Source: Dokdonella_A sp049583635 (lineage in GTDB: Bacteria > Pseudomonadota > Gammaproteobacteria > Xanthomonadales > Rhodanobacteraceae). From it: DNA of 64,000 nucleotides. Below are positions 44,720 through 53,817 of the stretch, in pieces. The notes under the pieces were generated by a model. It ran no database searches. It was not told the origin of the DNA and saw nothing but the letters and a program-made list of their open reading frames with translations. The stretch is taken from contig JBAUWF010000045.1 of assembly GCA_049583635.1 (NCBI GenBank), positions 1 to 64,000 on the forward strand, given 5' to 3'. Positions within the stretch are counted from its first letter, which is position 1, and every line of letters begins with the position of its first letter. A program made the translations under genes and the position numbers.

Positions 44720-45763
44720 TTACAGACGAATCCTGCGTCCTTCACGGCGCCCGAAAGTCAGGTAGTGCGTCACCGCGTCGACCCCGGCTCGCGCAACGTC
44801 CGGATTTGCAAGCAGATATCGAGCTTCGTCAAAATCTGCCGGCAAGTCATCCAACGCAACGGGCGTTTTGGGCTCGCCCTTTTCCAGTACCGCAAAAAAC
44901 TCGATCGACCCGTAAGTACCCGGGTAAATCCGTGCCACACGCAGGTCCGATAGTCCGATTTCATGTAGCGAATCGATTATCTCACCGAACGATTTTGGCG
45001 TGAACTGCCAGGCATGCACATCGACGTAGCTGCCACGGGCGGCGACATACCGTTGAACGCCGGCGCTCAGACGCTTGGGATCGGAACGATACTCAGGCTC
45101 CCCGTGATCACCCTGCCAATGCCGTGCCGGATCATTGTGAGTGATCATCCCAGCCTGGCGAACGTGGCTCGCAGCCGTGTGGACGACTCGCTTGTTGACA
45201 TGCGCATCGATGACATCCGCGATGGTACTTTCCGGATTGAAATGATCGAAGCAATAGCGCTTGTCCGGAACCGCCAGGAAATAGCGCCTGCCGACATCGA
45301 GTAGATCGGCAACTTCCCGAAGGTGTCGAACGAGATCGGGCTGATGTTCGATCGCGTGGCTGCTGAAAACACTGCCGAACCCAGGGGGAACAATCGAAAG
45401 GTCCCCGGTCGGCGAAACATAGTCGACGGCCGGACAATTGTCCGGGTCCAGTGAATGCACGACCGCCCGTTCCTTGAGCTGCTCCGTGGTCAGGACGTCG
45501 AAATACACGACTTGAGGCCCGCGCAGTGCGGGATTGGCAAACGGACCGATCTCGAGAATCCTTTCCGACCGGTTTATCAGTGCGATGAAGTCCGTGCGTC
45601 CGGTGATCGCCGATGCCACTCGGCCTTCAACGACTCCACAGGTCGAGTAGTGATTTGCCAGGTCGGCTTCGGAGAGCCGCTTCAAATCGGCGTTCGCGCT
45701 TCGATAAATGGCGCTGTCAAACGCTGTGGGCAGCTCGGAATTGTTATGCGGGTCGCTGCTCAT
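44720..45763 (-). CDS. Methyltransferase flanked by two 'NPDV...HY...EGR' modules
   Basis: 347 residues from MSSDPHNNSE. SAM fold in the middle (ILEIGPFANPALRG; FSSHAIEHQPDLVRHL). N-terminal residues ~14-50 (AIYRSANADL...LANHYSTCGVVEGR) and C-terminal residues ~315-345 (ARYLLANPDVARAG...VTHYLTFGRREGRR) are two copies of the same short module known from alphaproteobacterial and cyanobacterial surface proteins and glycosyltransferases. The start with CAGG upstream is moderately supported; 11 residues further upstream are possible. Confidence 0.85.
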   Translation of the reverse strand: MSSDPHNNSELPTAFDSAIYRSANADLKRLSEADLANHYSTCGVVEGRVASAITGRTDFIALINRSERILEIGPFANPALRGPQVVYFDVLTTEQLKERAVVHSLDPDNCPAVDYVSPTGDLSIVPPGFGSVFSSHAIEHQPDLVRHLREVADLLDVGRRYFLAVPDKRYCFDHFNPESTIADVIDAHVNKRVVHTAASHVRQAGMITHNDPARHWQGDHGEPEYRSDPKRLSAGVQRYVAARGSYVDVHAWQFTPKSFGEIIDSLHEIGLSDLRVARIYPGTYGSIEFFAVLEKGEPKTPVALDDLPADFDEARYLLANPDVARAGVDAVTHYLTFGRREGRRIRL

Positions 45764-45816
45764 TTGAACCTGTGCAATATCGAGACTTGCCCACACATCG
45801 TGTATGCATGGCGTAG

Positions 45817-46515
45817 TCAGGCTTGCTGCTTGCGCAGGATGACTGTGCTCTGGCCAAGCGGCGCCCCCCCGTGCGGCGCGGCGTCACCGTCAATGAACTC
45901 GACGACGGCGCAACCGAGATGTTCGGCCCACATCTTGATCGCACAGCGCTCGATGAACATGTTTAGCGGGGCCTGTGTCCGTGTGCGCTTCTGTTCTACC
46001 GAGGCTGCAAAGATTCGCCAAGGGACACCACCGTGGCCCCCAAGTTCCAGAAACGAGAACACGATGCGACCGCCAGGCTTGAGCACTCGCAACATATCCT
46101 CGAGATAGATATAACTTTCCTCGTGCAGGAGGTGCGTGAATACGCTGAACGCGCATATCATGTCCACCGAGTCGTTGCTTGCAGGGATCGACAGTTCGCG
46201 GTGCAGCTTGAAGCGATAGGCGCTCGGACACTTTGATTTCGCATAGTCCAGGAGCGTCTGCACAATATCGGTTCCGAGATAGTCGATCGACATCGACTCT
46301 CCGAGGACGTGACCGAGACGTGCTGTACCGCAGCCAACGTCGATCAGACTCATGCCGTCGGCAAGGCCGGCGTAACCAACGATCTGCGCCTCAACCTCGC
46401 CAATTGCACGATAAGCGCCACCAACCGCCCGGCTCATGGCCTCGTCCAGCGGCAGCGTGGCCACAAGATCGGCGACATGCCGCTCATAATCCTCGACAAA
46501 ATGAAATTCCGCCAT
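45817..46515 (-). CDS. Class I SAM-dependent methyltransferase
   Basis: 232 residues starting MAEFHFVEDYERHV, with GGAG eight bases upstream. Motif I LIDVGCGTARLGHVL, acidic YLGTDIV, motif ICAFSVFTHLLHEESYIYL and the glycine-rich VLKPGGRIVFSFLE. The reading frame is open for 460 bases upstream but that part is Arg/Trp-rich and lies in the intergenic region, so it is excluded. Transcribed with, or upstream of, the gene at 44720-45763. Confidence 0.88.
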   Translation of the reverse strand: MAEFHFVEDYERHVADLVATLPLDEAMSRAVGGAYRAIGEVEAQIVGYAGLADGMSLIDVGCGTARLGHVLGESMSIDYLGTDIVQTLLDYAKSKCPSAYRFKLHRELSIPASNDSVDMICAFSVFTHLLHEESYIYLEDMLRVLKPGGRIVFSFLELGGHGGVPWRIFAASVEQKRTRTQAPLNMFIERCAIKMWAEHLGCAVVEFIDGDAAPHGGAPLGQSTVILRKQQA

Positions 46516-46953
46516 CAGCTGGACTCCGGTTCCGGTAAAACGTGCAACGGACTCGACGCAAGATGAGCGCCCTCGTCGCGAACAAGATGCAGACCATCTA
46601 CAGACGCCGCCCGGGCGCTCTCGCCAATTCCAGACGGTCAGCATTCTACCCGGTGACCTGGTTCGTTCCGCGTCGAAGCCGAACTGCCAGCAGAGCCCAT
46701 GCCACCGAGCGGCCAGCCACATTCCGATCGCCCGGCGAGTCTTCGCTCGCTCCACAAACATCGAACACGTCCGCATCAAGATTCGCCATTGCGCAAAACG
46801 AACGCCCCGATTGATTGCACAAAACACGTTCCACCGGTTCACCGGAAACAAGTCCAAAAGACCATGCGACACGCCGGATGCTATCGGTCTGCGGACCTTG
46901 TACAGGTAAACTACCAAGTCGGCTTGTCCATCTGTGGAGAGCACCAAGTCCTC
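46516..46953. other. Divergent intergenic region (438 bases)
   Basis: Between the methyltransferase (minus) and the sulfotransferase-glycosyltransferase (plus). I see no gene, repeat or convincing promoter in it. A GTACAGGTAAAC stretch near 46900 could be part of a plus-strand promoter. Unusually long for this compact window. Confidence 0.5.
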
Positions 46954-49900
46954 ATGCCCGACTCGAAGCCCACGCACGGCAACACCTCAAATCACCCGAT
47001 ACTGGTTCTCGGCATGCACCGCTCCGGGACCTCGGCGGTTACCGGCGTCCTCGAGCTCATGGGGGCGTGGGTGGGGGATGAGGACAATGTGCTGCCGGCG
47101 CATCCAGCCGACAACCCCACCGGTTACCGGGAACGCGTCGACGTGCTGATCCAGCATGACCGCATGCTTGAAGAGCTGGGTTTTGCCTGGGACCGGCTGG
47201 CTGGCTTTGATCCGATGTCCATCGATCAGGGCACGCGTCGCAAATTCGCGGCGGCTTTGTCACGCATCGTCGGAACCATCGATTCGGGCGGTAGACCGTG
47301 GGCCCTGAAGGATCCGCGCTTGTGCGTGCTTTTGCCGCTTTGGCGCGAACTGCTGGAAAAGCCGGCCTTTGTCGTCGTCGTGCGCGACCCCTCCGAAATC
47401 GCCGCTTCGATGCATCGCAGTCATCGCGGCGGCTATCCGACACCGTATCTGTACGCGCTGTGGGAAAAATACATGCGTACGCTGCTGGACTCGCTCGATG
47501 GCGAACGCGCCCTGTTCGTTTCGTATTCTACATTGTTGTCGGAGCCACAGACTCAGTGCCGGCGTCTGCTGGAAGGCCTGGCAGACCTTGGTCTCGGAGG
47601 GCTGCACGTGCCGACGCCCGACGATCTGGGCGCCTTCCTCGATCCGTCGTTGCGACGCAACCTGGATGGAAGCACGCTGGATCCTTCGGCCGAACAACAG
47701 GCACTTTACGATTGGCTGCAAGCACGCACGCTCGAACCAGGGCCTGCGCTGGTGTCCGGATTCCCGCGCGCGCCGGAACCCGACGCGGTGCTGCGCGATT
47801 ACGAGCGCGCTCGCTCTCACCAGGACGAGTGCATCCGTGAACAAAGTCTTGGAGGACTCGCTGATCGCCTGGCAAAGATCGAATCCTCGCTCGCGCAAGA
47901 GCACCAGCGACTGGTCAACGAACTCGCCGAGCAGCGACGCATTGCCGAAACCGCTCACGCCCATATCCGCAACATCGAGCTTCACAACAAGCAACTTTCG
48001 CACGATCTGACGCAACGCACCGACACACTCGAGCGCGCACAACGGGAGTTCGACCGCCTGCAGAAGGATCTTGCCGACGTATCGACCCATGCGACTGAAC
48101 GCGAACGAGCCGTGTTTGCCCTGAAACGCTCGTTTTCGTGGCGGCTGACGGCTCCTCTGCGCTGGTTATTGGACCTTCTTGCGCTGCGCTTGCCGCACGC
48201 GCTGGAACAGGGTGCGTACAAACTCTATTACGCGATCCCCGGTTTGACGGACGAGCGCAAGCGTGCCGCGATCGTCTGGTGTCACGAGCATGCGTCGTGG
48301 CTGACCCGGAACACCGATTCCTATCGGCTGTACAAGCTCGACCAGGCCGTCTCCGGCATGCGCGACATGCCGCGGCGCATGGATGCCGAGCGTGCCAGAA
48401 AATTCGTCGAAACGCTGACTGATCCGCCGTTGATCTCGATCGTGATGCCGGTCTACAACGTCAAGAGACGCTGGCTCTTGGCGGCAGTCGACTCAGTCCG
48501 CAATCAGTATTACCCGCACTGGGAGCTGTGCATGGTCGACGATGCATCGACCAATGCAGAAACGCGGGAAGTCCTGGACGAGCTCGGCAAAGACACCGAC
48601 AAACGCATCCGGATTCGCAGGTTGAGTGAAAATAGGGGTATCGCGGGCGCGTCCAACGCAGCGCTGGAAATGGCCGAGGGGGACTACGTCGGTTTTCTCG
48701 ATCACGATGACGAGCTGACCCGCGATGCGTTGACCGAGACGGCATCCCGAATCCTGTCGGACAATCCTGATCTGGTTTATTCGGACGAAGACAAGCTGCA
48801 TGAGTCTGGCGGGCATTTCGAACCACATTTCAAACCGGATTTCAGCCCCGACTTTTTCCTGTCGAACAACTATCTCTGTCATTTCACCGTCATCAGGCGC
48901 GCGTTGCTGGATCGCGTCGGTGGGTTCCGCGTCGGTTTCGATGGAGCGCAGGATTTCGATCTGTTTCTGCGCGTGAGTGAGCAAACGCAGAACATCGCGC
49001 ATGTACCGCTGGTTCTATATCACTGGCGCGTAATTGCCGGTTCCACGGCCGGTGGCAGCGAGGCGAAGCCCCAAGCGGCAGATGCAGGCTTGCGTGCAAT
49101 CAAGGAATCGCTGGCACGCCGTGCCATAGAGGCAAAGGTTACGCATGGCCCGTTGCCGGCCACCTACTGCGTGCGTCGCAAGATTCTGCGCAAGCCGTTG
49201 GTCAGTATCCTTATTCCGTTTCGAGACAATGCGGGGTTGCTGCAAACCTGTGTCACATCGATTCTGGAGAAGAGCACGTATGCCAACTATGAAATCCTCG
49301 GTATCGATAACGGCAGTGTGAAGGCGGAAACCCACGAATTGATGCGTGGGCTAGTCGCTCGTGATTCACGCGTCCGGTTCGTGCGCCACGACATTCCGTT
49401 CAATTACTCTTCGATCATGAATTTTGCAGTCGGGCAGGCGAAAGGGGAACATCTGCTCCTGCTCAATGACGATACCGAAGTCATCAGCATCGACTGGATC
49501 GAAGCGATGCTCGAACATTCGTTGCGGCCCGAGGTCGGCGTGGTCGGCGCCAAGCTGCTGTATCCGGACAAGACGATCCAGCATGGCGGCGTAATCATCG
49601 GTCTTGGTGGTGTAGCTGGGCATGCACATCTGCAGCTGCCCGCAGATCACCCGGGCTACTTTCTGCGGCCACAGCTTATCCAGAATGTCAGCGCCGTCAC
49701 GTTTGCCTGCGCCATGATAAAACGTTCGATATTCGAGAAGGTCGGAGGCCTCAACGAGCGCGACCTGACGATCGCCTACAACGACATCGATTTCTGCCTG
49801 CGTGTGCGGGAAGCCGGTTATCTGATCGTATACGCGCCTCATGCAGTGCTGTTTCACCACGAGTCGAAATCGAGAGGGCAGGATGACACACCGGAAAAAC

Positions 49901-50046
49901 AGGCCCGCTACGCAAATGAAATAAGGTACATGCAGTCACGCTATGCCACGCTGCTGGCACATGGCGATCCCTACTACAACGTCAACCTCTCGCTGACCTG
50001 CGGTTATGAGCCGATCATGAGTTACGTCGACGCGCTACCGCGCTAA
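46954..50046 (+). CDS. Sulfotransferase / coiled coil / double GT2 glycosyltransferase fusion
   Basis: 1030 residues. N-terminal sulfotransferase-type P-loop MHRSGTS (21-27, PAPS 5'-phosphate loop) and VVVVRDPSEIAASMHRS (3'-phosphate-binding Arg/Ser region). A coiled coil spans ~290-390, ending in SFSWRLTAPLRWL, which is common before glycosyltransferase domains. First GT2 domain from ~490 (SIVMPVYN; DHDDEL near 582), second from ~750 (SILIPFRDN; NDDTE near 835; YNDIDFCLRVREAGY). It could make a glycan and sulfate it, but no substrate can be read off. The ATG at 46954 precedes the P-loop by 20 residues; an earlier in-frame start is possible. Confidence 0.88.
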   Translation: MPDSKPTHGNTSNHPILVLGMHRSGTSAVTGVLELMGAWVGDEDNVLPAHPADNPTGYRERVDVLIQHDRMLEELGFAWDRLAGFDPMSIDQGTRRKFAAALSRIVGTIDSGGRPWALKDPRLCVLLPLWRELLEKPAFVVVVRDPSEIAASMHRSHRGGYPTPYLYALWEKYMRTLLDSLDGERALFVSYSTLLSEPQTQCRRLLEGLADLGLGGLHVPTPDDLGAFLDPSLRRNLDGSTLDPSAEQQALYDWLQARTLEPGPALVSGFPRAPEPDAVLRDYERARSHQDECIREQSLGGLADRLAKIESSLAQEHQRLVNELAEQRRIAETAHAHIRNIELHNKQLSHDLTQRTDTLERAQREFDRLQKDLADVSTHATERERAVFALKRSFSWRLTAPLRWLLDLLALRLPHALEQGAYKLYYAIPGLTDERKRAAIVWCHEHASWLTRNTDSYRLYKLDQAVSGMRDMPRRMDAERARKFVETLTDPPLISIVMPVYNVKRRWLLAAVDSVRNQYYPHWELCMVDDASTNAETREVLDELGKDTDKRIRIRRLSENRGIAGASNAALEMAEGDYVGFLDHDDELTRDALTETASRILSDNPDLVYSDEDKLHESGGHFEPHFKPDFSPDFFLSNNYLCHFTVIRRALLDRVGGFRVGFDGAQDFDLFLRVSEQTQNIAHVPLVLYHWRVIAGSTAGGSEAKPQAADAGLRAIKESLARRAIEAKVTHGPLPATYCVRRKILRKPLVSILIPFRDNAGLLQTCVTSILEKSTYANYEILGIDNGSVKAETHELMRGLVARDSRVRFVRHDIPFNYSSIMNFAVGQAKGEHLLLLNDDTEVISIDWIEAMLEHSLRPEVGVVGAKLLYPDKTIQHGGVIIGLGGVAGHAHLQLPADHPGYFLRPQLIQNVSAVTFACAMIKRSIFEKVGGLNERDLTIAYNDIDFCLRVREAGYLIVYAPHAVLFHHESKSRGQDDTPEKQARYANEIRYMQSRYATLLAHGDPYYNVNLSLTCGYEPIMSYVDALPR

Positions 50047-50087
50047 TGCGCCACTGCCCGCCAGCGAGGTTTTGACGACACCAGGCA

Positions 50088-51251
50088 CTAGCGCAGCGCC
50101 GCCGCCAGCTCGTCGCGCAAATCCGCGACATCCTCGACGCCGACCGATAGCCGCACCAGTCCGTCGCTGATCCCGAGGCGCTTGCGATTGGCCGGCGGCA
50201 CCGAGGCGTGGGTCATGATGGCCGGGTGCTCGATCAGGCTTTCGACGCCACCGAGCGATTCGGCCAGCGCGAACAACTTGCAGCGCTCCAGCAAACGCCG
50301 GGCCTTGCGCAAGCCGCCGTTGACCTCGATCGAGATAATGCCGCCATAGCCGTCCATCTGGCGCCTGGCAAGCGCGTGCTGCGGATGCGATTTGAGGCCC
50401 GGATAGATCACGCGCTTCACGGCCGGGTGCTTCTCGAGCCATTGCGCGAGCACCAGCGCATTTTCGCAATGGGCACGCATGCGAAGGTGCAGGGTCTTGA
50501 GGCCGCGCATCGCGAGAAACGCATCGAACGGCCCGGCCACCGCGCCGGCCGAGTTCTGCAGGAATCCCATGCGCTCGGCGAGCTCCGCGTCGTCGCCGAC
50601 CACGACGATACCGCCGACCATGTCGGAATGGCCATTGAGATACTTCGTCGCCGAATGCACGACAAGATCGGCCCCGTATTCAAGCGGCCGCTGCAGCATC
50701 GGAGAGCAGAAGGTGTTGTCGACCACGAGCAGCACACCGTGCTTGCGCGCGAACGCGCCGAGCTTCGCCAGATCGACCAGTTTCAGCATCGGATTGGTCG
50801 GCGTCTCGGCCCAGATCATGCGCGTATTCGGCGCCAGCGTCGCTTTCAGAGCCTTGGTATCGTTGAGGTCAACGAAGCTGAAGGCGAGCCCGGCCGAACG
50901 TCGGCGCACACGCTCGAACAATCGGTAGGTGCCGCCATAGAGATCGTCCATCGCGATGACATGGCTGCCCGAATCGAGCAAGTCCAGCACCGTGGCGGCC
51001 GCCGCCAAGCCGGATGCAAACGCAAACCCCGCGCGCCCGCCCTCGAGATCGGCGATGCAGCGCTCGTAGGCCATGCGTGTCGGATTTTGCGTGCGCGAAT
51101 ACTCGTAGCCCTGGTGCTTGCCCGGACTTTGCTGCACATAGGTGGAGGTCGCGTAGATCGGCGTCATGATCGCGCCGGTCGACGGATCGGGGCTCTGGCC
51201 GGCGTGGATCGCGCGGGTGGCGAGGGCGAGGCTGCTGGGCTTTTTCGGCAT
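50088..51251 (-). CDS. Cystathionine gamma-lyase / gamma-synthase family enzyme
   Basis: 387-residue PLP enzyme starting MPKKPSSLAL with AAGGGTT upstream. Lys203 (HSATKYLNGHSDMVGG) binds PLP; ASGLAAAATVLDLL and the C-terminal SLGGVESLIEHPAIMTHAS are family signatures. Downstream of cystathionine beta-synthase, so it most likely works as the lyase of reverse transsulfuration. Gamma-synthase (metB) cannot be excluded from sequence. A 204-base upstream extension of the frame is rejected. Confidence 0.9.
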   Translation of the reverse strand: MPKKPSSLALATRAIHAGQSPDPSTGAIMTPIYATSTYVQQSPGKHQGYEYSRTQNPTRMAYERCIADLEGGRAGFAFASGLAAAATVLDLLDSGSHVIAMDDLYGGTYRLFERVRRRSAGLAFSFVDLNDTKALKATLAPNTRMIWAETPTNPMLKLVDLAKLGAFARKHGVLLVVDNTFCSPMLQRPLEYGADLVVHSATKYLNGHSDMVGGIVVVGDDAELAERMGFLQNSAGAVAGPFDAFLAMRGLKTLHLRMRAHCENALVLAQWLEKHPAVKRVIYPGLKSHPQHALARRQMDGYGGIISIEVNGGLRKARRLLERCKLFALAESLGGVESLIEHPAIMTHASVPPANRKRLGISDGLVRLSVGVEDVADLRDELAAALR

Positions 51252-51485
51252 GATGGAACCCTTGCGTTGATCGACGTATTTGGACCTTGGTTGGCGGACG
51301 CAGCGGCGATGGCTGGCTGGCGCGAAGCGGTGCCTCTGACAGATCGTGGCCCCAGGCGAATCTTCGATCCATCCGAGATCCCGACAAGCGCTCGTCCCGA
51401 GCATGGGCCGGGACGGGCGAACTCGAACGACACACGCCTTTCGACTGCGCGACACCAGCTCAGAGCGACCGATTGGGGAATCCGT

Positions 51486-52859
51486 CTATTGTACGCGGCG
51501 GCGCAGGTAGTTCAGCAGATCGATGCGCGTGATCAGGCCGAGGAACTTTTCGCCGTCCATCACGATCGCGACGTGACCGGCGGCGAAGACCGGCAACAAG
51601 GCCTCGATCGGGGATTGGACGTCGAGCACCTGCAGGCGGCTGACCATGGCGGTAGCGACCGGATCGGTGAAGCGTGACTCGTCGCCGAAGACGTGCAGCA
51701 GCAGATCGGATTCGTCGACGAGGCCGACGATGTGCTCGCCATCGATCACCGGCAACTGCGAGACGTCATACAACTTCATGCGATTGTAGGCCGTGACCAG
51801 GAGATCGGTCGGCGCGACCACGACGGTGTCACGCTGCGCGTACGGGCGCAGCACCAGGTCGCGCAAGTCGCCGTGCAGCGGACGCTCGATGAAGCCGTTG
51901 TCGACCATCCAGTAATCGTTGTAAAGCTTCGACAGGTATTTGTTGCCGGTATCGCAGACCAGCGTGACGACGCGTTTCGGTGTGGTCTGCTCGCGGCAGT
52001 ATTTCAACGCCGCGGCGAGCAATGTGCCGGTCGACGAGCCACCGAGGATGCCTTCCTTCTCGAGCAGTTCGCGTGCGGTCAGAAAACTTTCCTTGTCGCT
52101 GATCGCATAGGCCTTGTGCACGCGCGAAAAGTCACTGATCGGCGGCAGGAAATCTTCGCCGATGCCCTCGACCATCCATGACGCCGACTTCTCGGACAGC
52201 GTTCCCTCGTTGATGTATTCGGCGAGGATCGAGCCGACCGGGTCGGCCAGAATGAATTCGGTGTCGGGCGAGACGCGCGCGAAGTAGCGCGAGAGACCGG
52301 TCATCGTGCCCGAGGAGCCGCAACCGAAAACGATCGCATCGACCCGGCCATCCATCTGCTCGAAGATTTCCGGGCCGGTGGTGTGCTCGTGCGCGGCCGG
52401 ATTGTCCGGATTGCCGAACTGGTTGATGAAATACGCGCCGGGCGTTTCCTCGGCGATACGCGCTGCGAGATCCTGGTAGTACTCCGGATGGCCTTTGGCG
52501 ACATCCGAGCGCGTCAGCACCACCTCGGCGCCCATCGCCTTGAGATTGAAGATCTTCTCGCGGCTCATCTTGTCCGGCACCACGAGAATCAACCGGTAGC
52601 CTTTCTGCTGCGCCACGAGCGCGAGACCGATGCCGGTATTTCCGGCGGTGCCCTCGACCAGGGTGTCGCCCGGCTTGATCTTGCCGGCGTTCTCGGCGCC
52701 TTCGATCATCGACAGGCCGATGCGATCCTTGATCGAGCCACCCGGGTTGTGGCTCTCGAGCTTGAGGAACAAGTCACAAATGCCCGAGTCGAGGCGTTGC
52801 GCCTTGACCATCGGTGTCGAGCCGATCAGTTCAAGCACGCTTTGGTTGATTGCGGTCAT
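51486..52859 (-). CDS. Cystathionine beta-synthase with C-terminal CBS pair
   Basis: 457 residues. Fold-II PLP domain with Lys44 (NPGGSIKDR), phosphate loop VEGTAGNTGIGLA and SSTGTLLAAALKY. C-terminal Bateman module of two CBS domains (~335-457; DTVVVAPTDLLVTAYNRM; PVIDGEHIVGLVDESDLL). It makes cystathionine from serine and homocysteine; the CBS pair may sense adenosyl ligands. 234 bases of non-coding sequence separate it from the gamma-lyase gene on the same strand. Confidence 0.92.
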   Translation of the reverse strand: MTAINQSVLELIGSTPMVKAQRLDSGICDLFLKLESHNPGGSIKDRIGLSMIEGAENAGKIKPGDTLVEGTAGNTGIGLALVAQQKGYRLILVVPDKMSREKIFNLKAMGAEVVLTRSDVAKGHPEYYQDLAARIAEETPGAYFINQFGNPDNPAAHEHTTGPEIFEQMDGRVDAIVFGCGSSGTMTGLSRYFARVSPDTEFILADPVGSILAEYINEGTLSEKSASWMVEGIGEDFLPPISDFSRVHKAYAISDKESFLTARELLEKEGILGGSSTGTLLAAALKYCREQTTPKRVVTLVCDTGNKYLSKLYNDYWMVDNGFIERPLHGDLRDLVLRPYAQRDTVVVAPTDLLVTAYNRMKLYDVSQLPVIDGEHIVGLVDESDLLLHVFGDESRFTDPVATAMVSRLQVLDVQSPIEALLPVFAAGHVAIVMDGEKFLGLITRIDLLNYLRRRVQ

Positions 52860-53176
52860 CGCACGATGATAACCGACGTGCCAAGTCTGGTTGCCGCAAT
52901 GTGCGGTGCGCGCGATCGACGGTCGCGACCTTTCATACCCGATCGCAGTTGGGGAACAGGATCACGTTGGGGGCAACAAGCGTCAAAGGCGAGTGCTGTT
53001 GCTGTTGGTTTTCTCGACCTGCGGAGCCCCCGCCCTGCCCGCTCAACCGTGCAGCCGTCGCGGACGAGGGGAACGATCAGACTCAGCCCGCCGACAATCC
53101 GCACGCTGCACCAGCGCGCGTTGAACGCAAATGGATCGTCGCAGCAACGCGCTGTGTCGCAGCAGCGCAGGCCGGG
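52860..53176. other. Intergenic region upstream of cystathionine beta-synthase (317 bases)
   Basis: No recognisable gene. TATCAT close to the CBS start on the minus strand could be a -10, but would leave almost no leader. A signal-peptide-like plus-strand stretch near 52978-53045 is not followed by a coherent protein. Confidence 0.5.
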
Positions 53177-53395
53177 CTAGGCCGTCTGCTGTCCTTCCCA
53201 CATGTGAATCAGCTTGTCCTTGGCGTGCAGTTTTTCTTTCTTCATCTTGTGCAAGGTGATGTCGTCCATCGGCAGAACACCCAGTTCGGCATCGCGCACC
53301 TTGCCGTCGAGTTCCTTGTGAAGGTGGTACAGGCTGCGAAACTCGGCGTTGTTTTGCATCATTACTTCGACTTCTTTTTCCTGATGTTCGAACAT
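53177..53395 (-). CDS. YdcH/DUF465 small helical protein
   Basis: 72 residues with AGGAGG eight bases before the ATG. The LHKELDGKVRDAE and LHKMKKEKLHAKDKL segments are the DUF465 two-helix coiled coil. Function unknown. Confidence 0.92.
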   Translation of the reverse strand: MFEHQEKEVEVMMQNNAEFRSLYHLHKELDGKVRDAELGVLPMDDITLHKMKKEKLHAKDKLIHMWEGQQTA

Positions 53396-53817
53396 CAGCC
53401 AGCCTCCTGTTTTGGTTACGGGTCGATCATGCGAGTGGATTGATACCCGAATACGAACCGCGGCGCGTGTGGTTCGCCGGAATCGACTACGGGTGACATA
53501 CGGAGCTTCGGCACTGAGACACGGCGCGATCGGCGTCGGACTACCTGCCGGTCAGACAGGAACGAGGGTATGCAACGCTGTCGCGGGAGGGCTGCGGGCG
53601 ACTGGCGAGCTTCGCCCGCCGCGACGACGAGCCCGTGTGCAACTGAGGCAATATCGTCGTCGGTCGCTGTCGCTGCAATCATGGGTCAGACGTGATCCAA
53701 GGGGTTTCGGCGGCGCCGGTTCGCTTGGAATTTCGAAATTACTCTCTTGCTGAACGTTTCGCAACCATCCAGCCAATTCATATGTAACATGTTGATTATC
53801 AAAAACTATAATTCTTG
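53396..53817. other. Intergenic region with an AT-rich block (422 bases)
   Basis: Upstream of the ydcH-like gene. GC-rich and featureless to ~53720, then an AT-rich stretch at ~53730-53820 with the near-palindrome TTGATTATCAA and AACATGTT at ~53788-53803. No gene recognised. It could bind H-NS or hold promoters; see findings. Confidence 0.5.

Noticed and set aside
50208..51677. 489-codon plus-strand frame opposite the cystathionine lyase gene
   Set aside because: Shadow; the PLP enzyme is complete on the minus strand.
52978..53160. Signal-peptide-like plus-strand stretch (VLLLLVFSTCGAPALPAQ)
   Set aside because: What follows is a short Arg/Ser-rich chain without family features, and continuing it needs a frameshift; not enough support for a gene or pseudogene.
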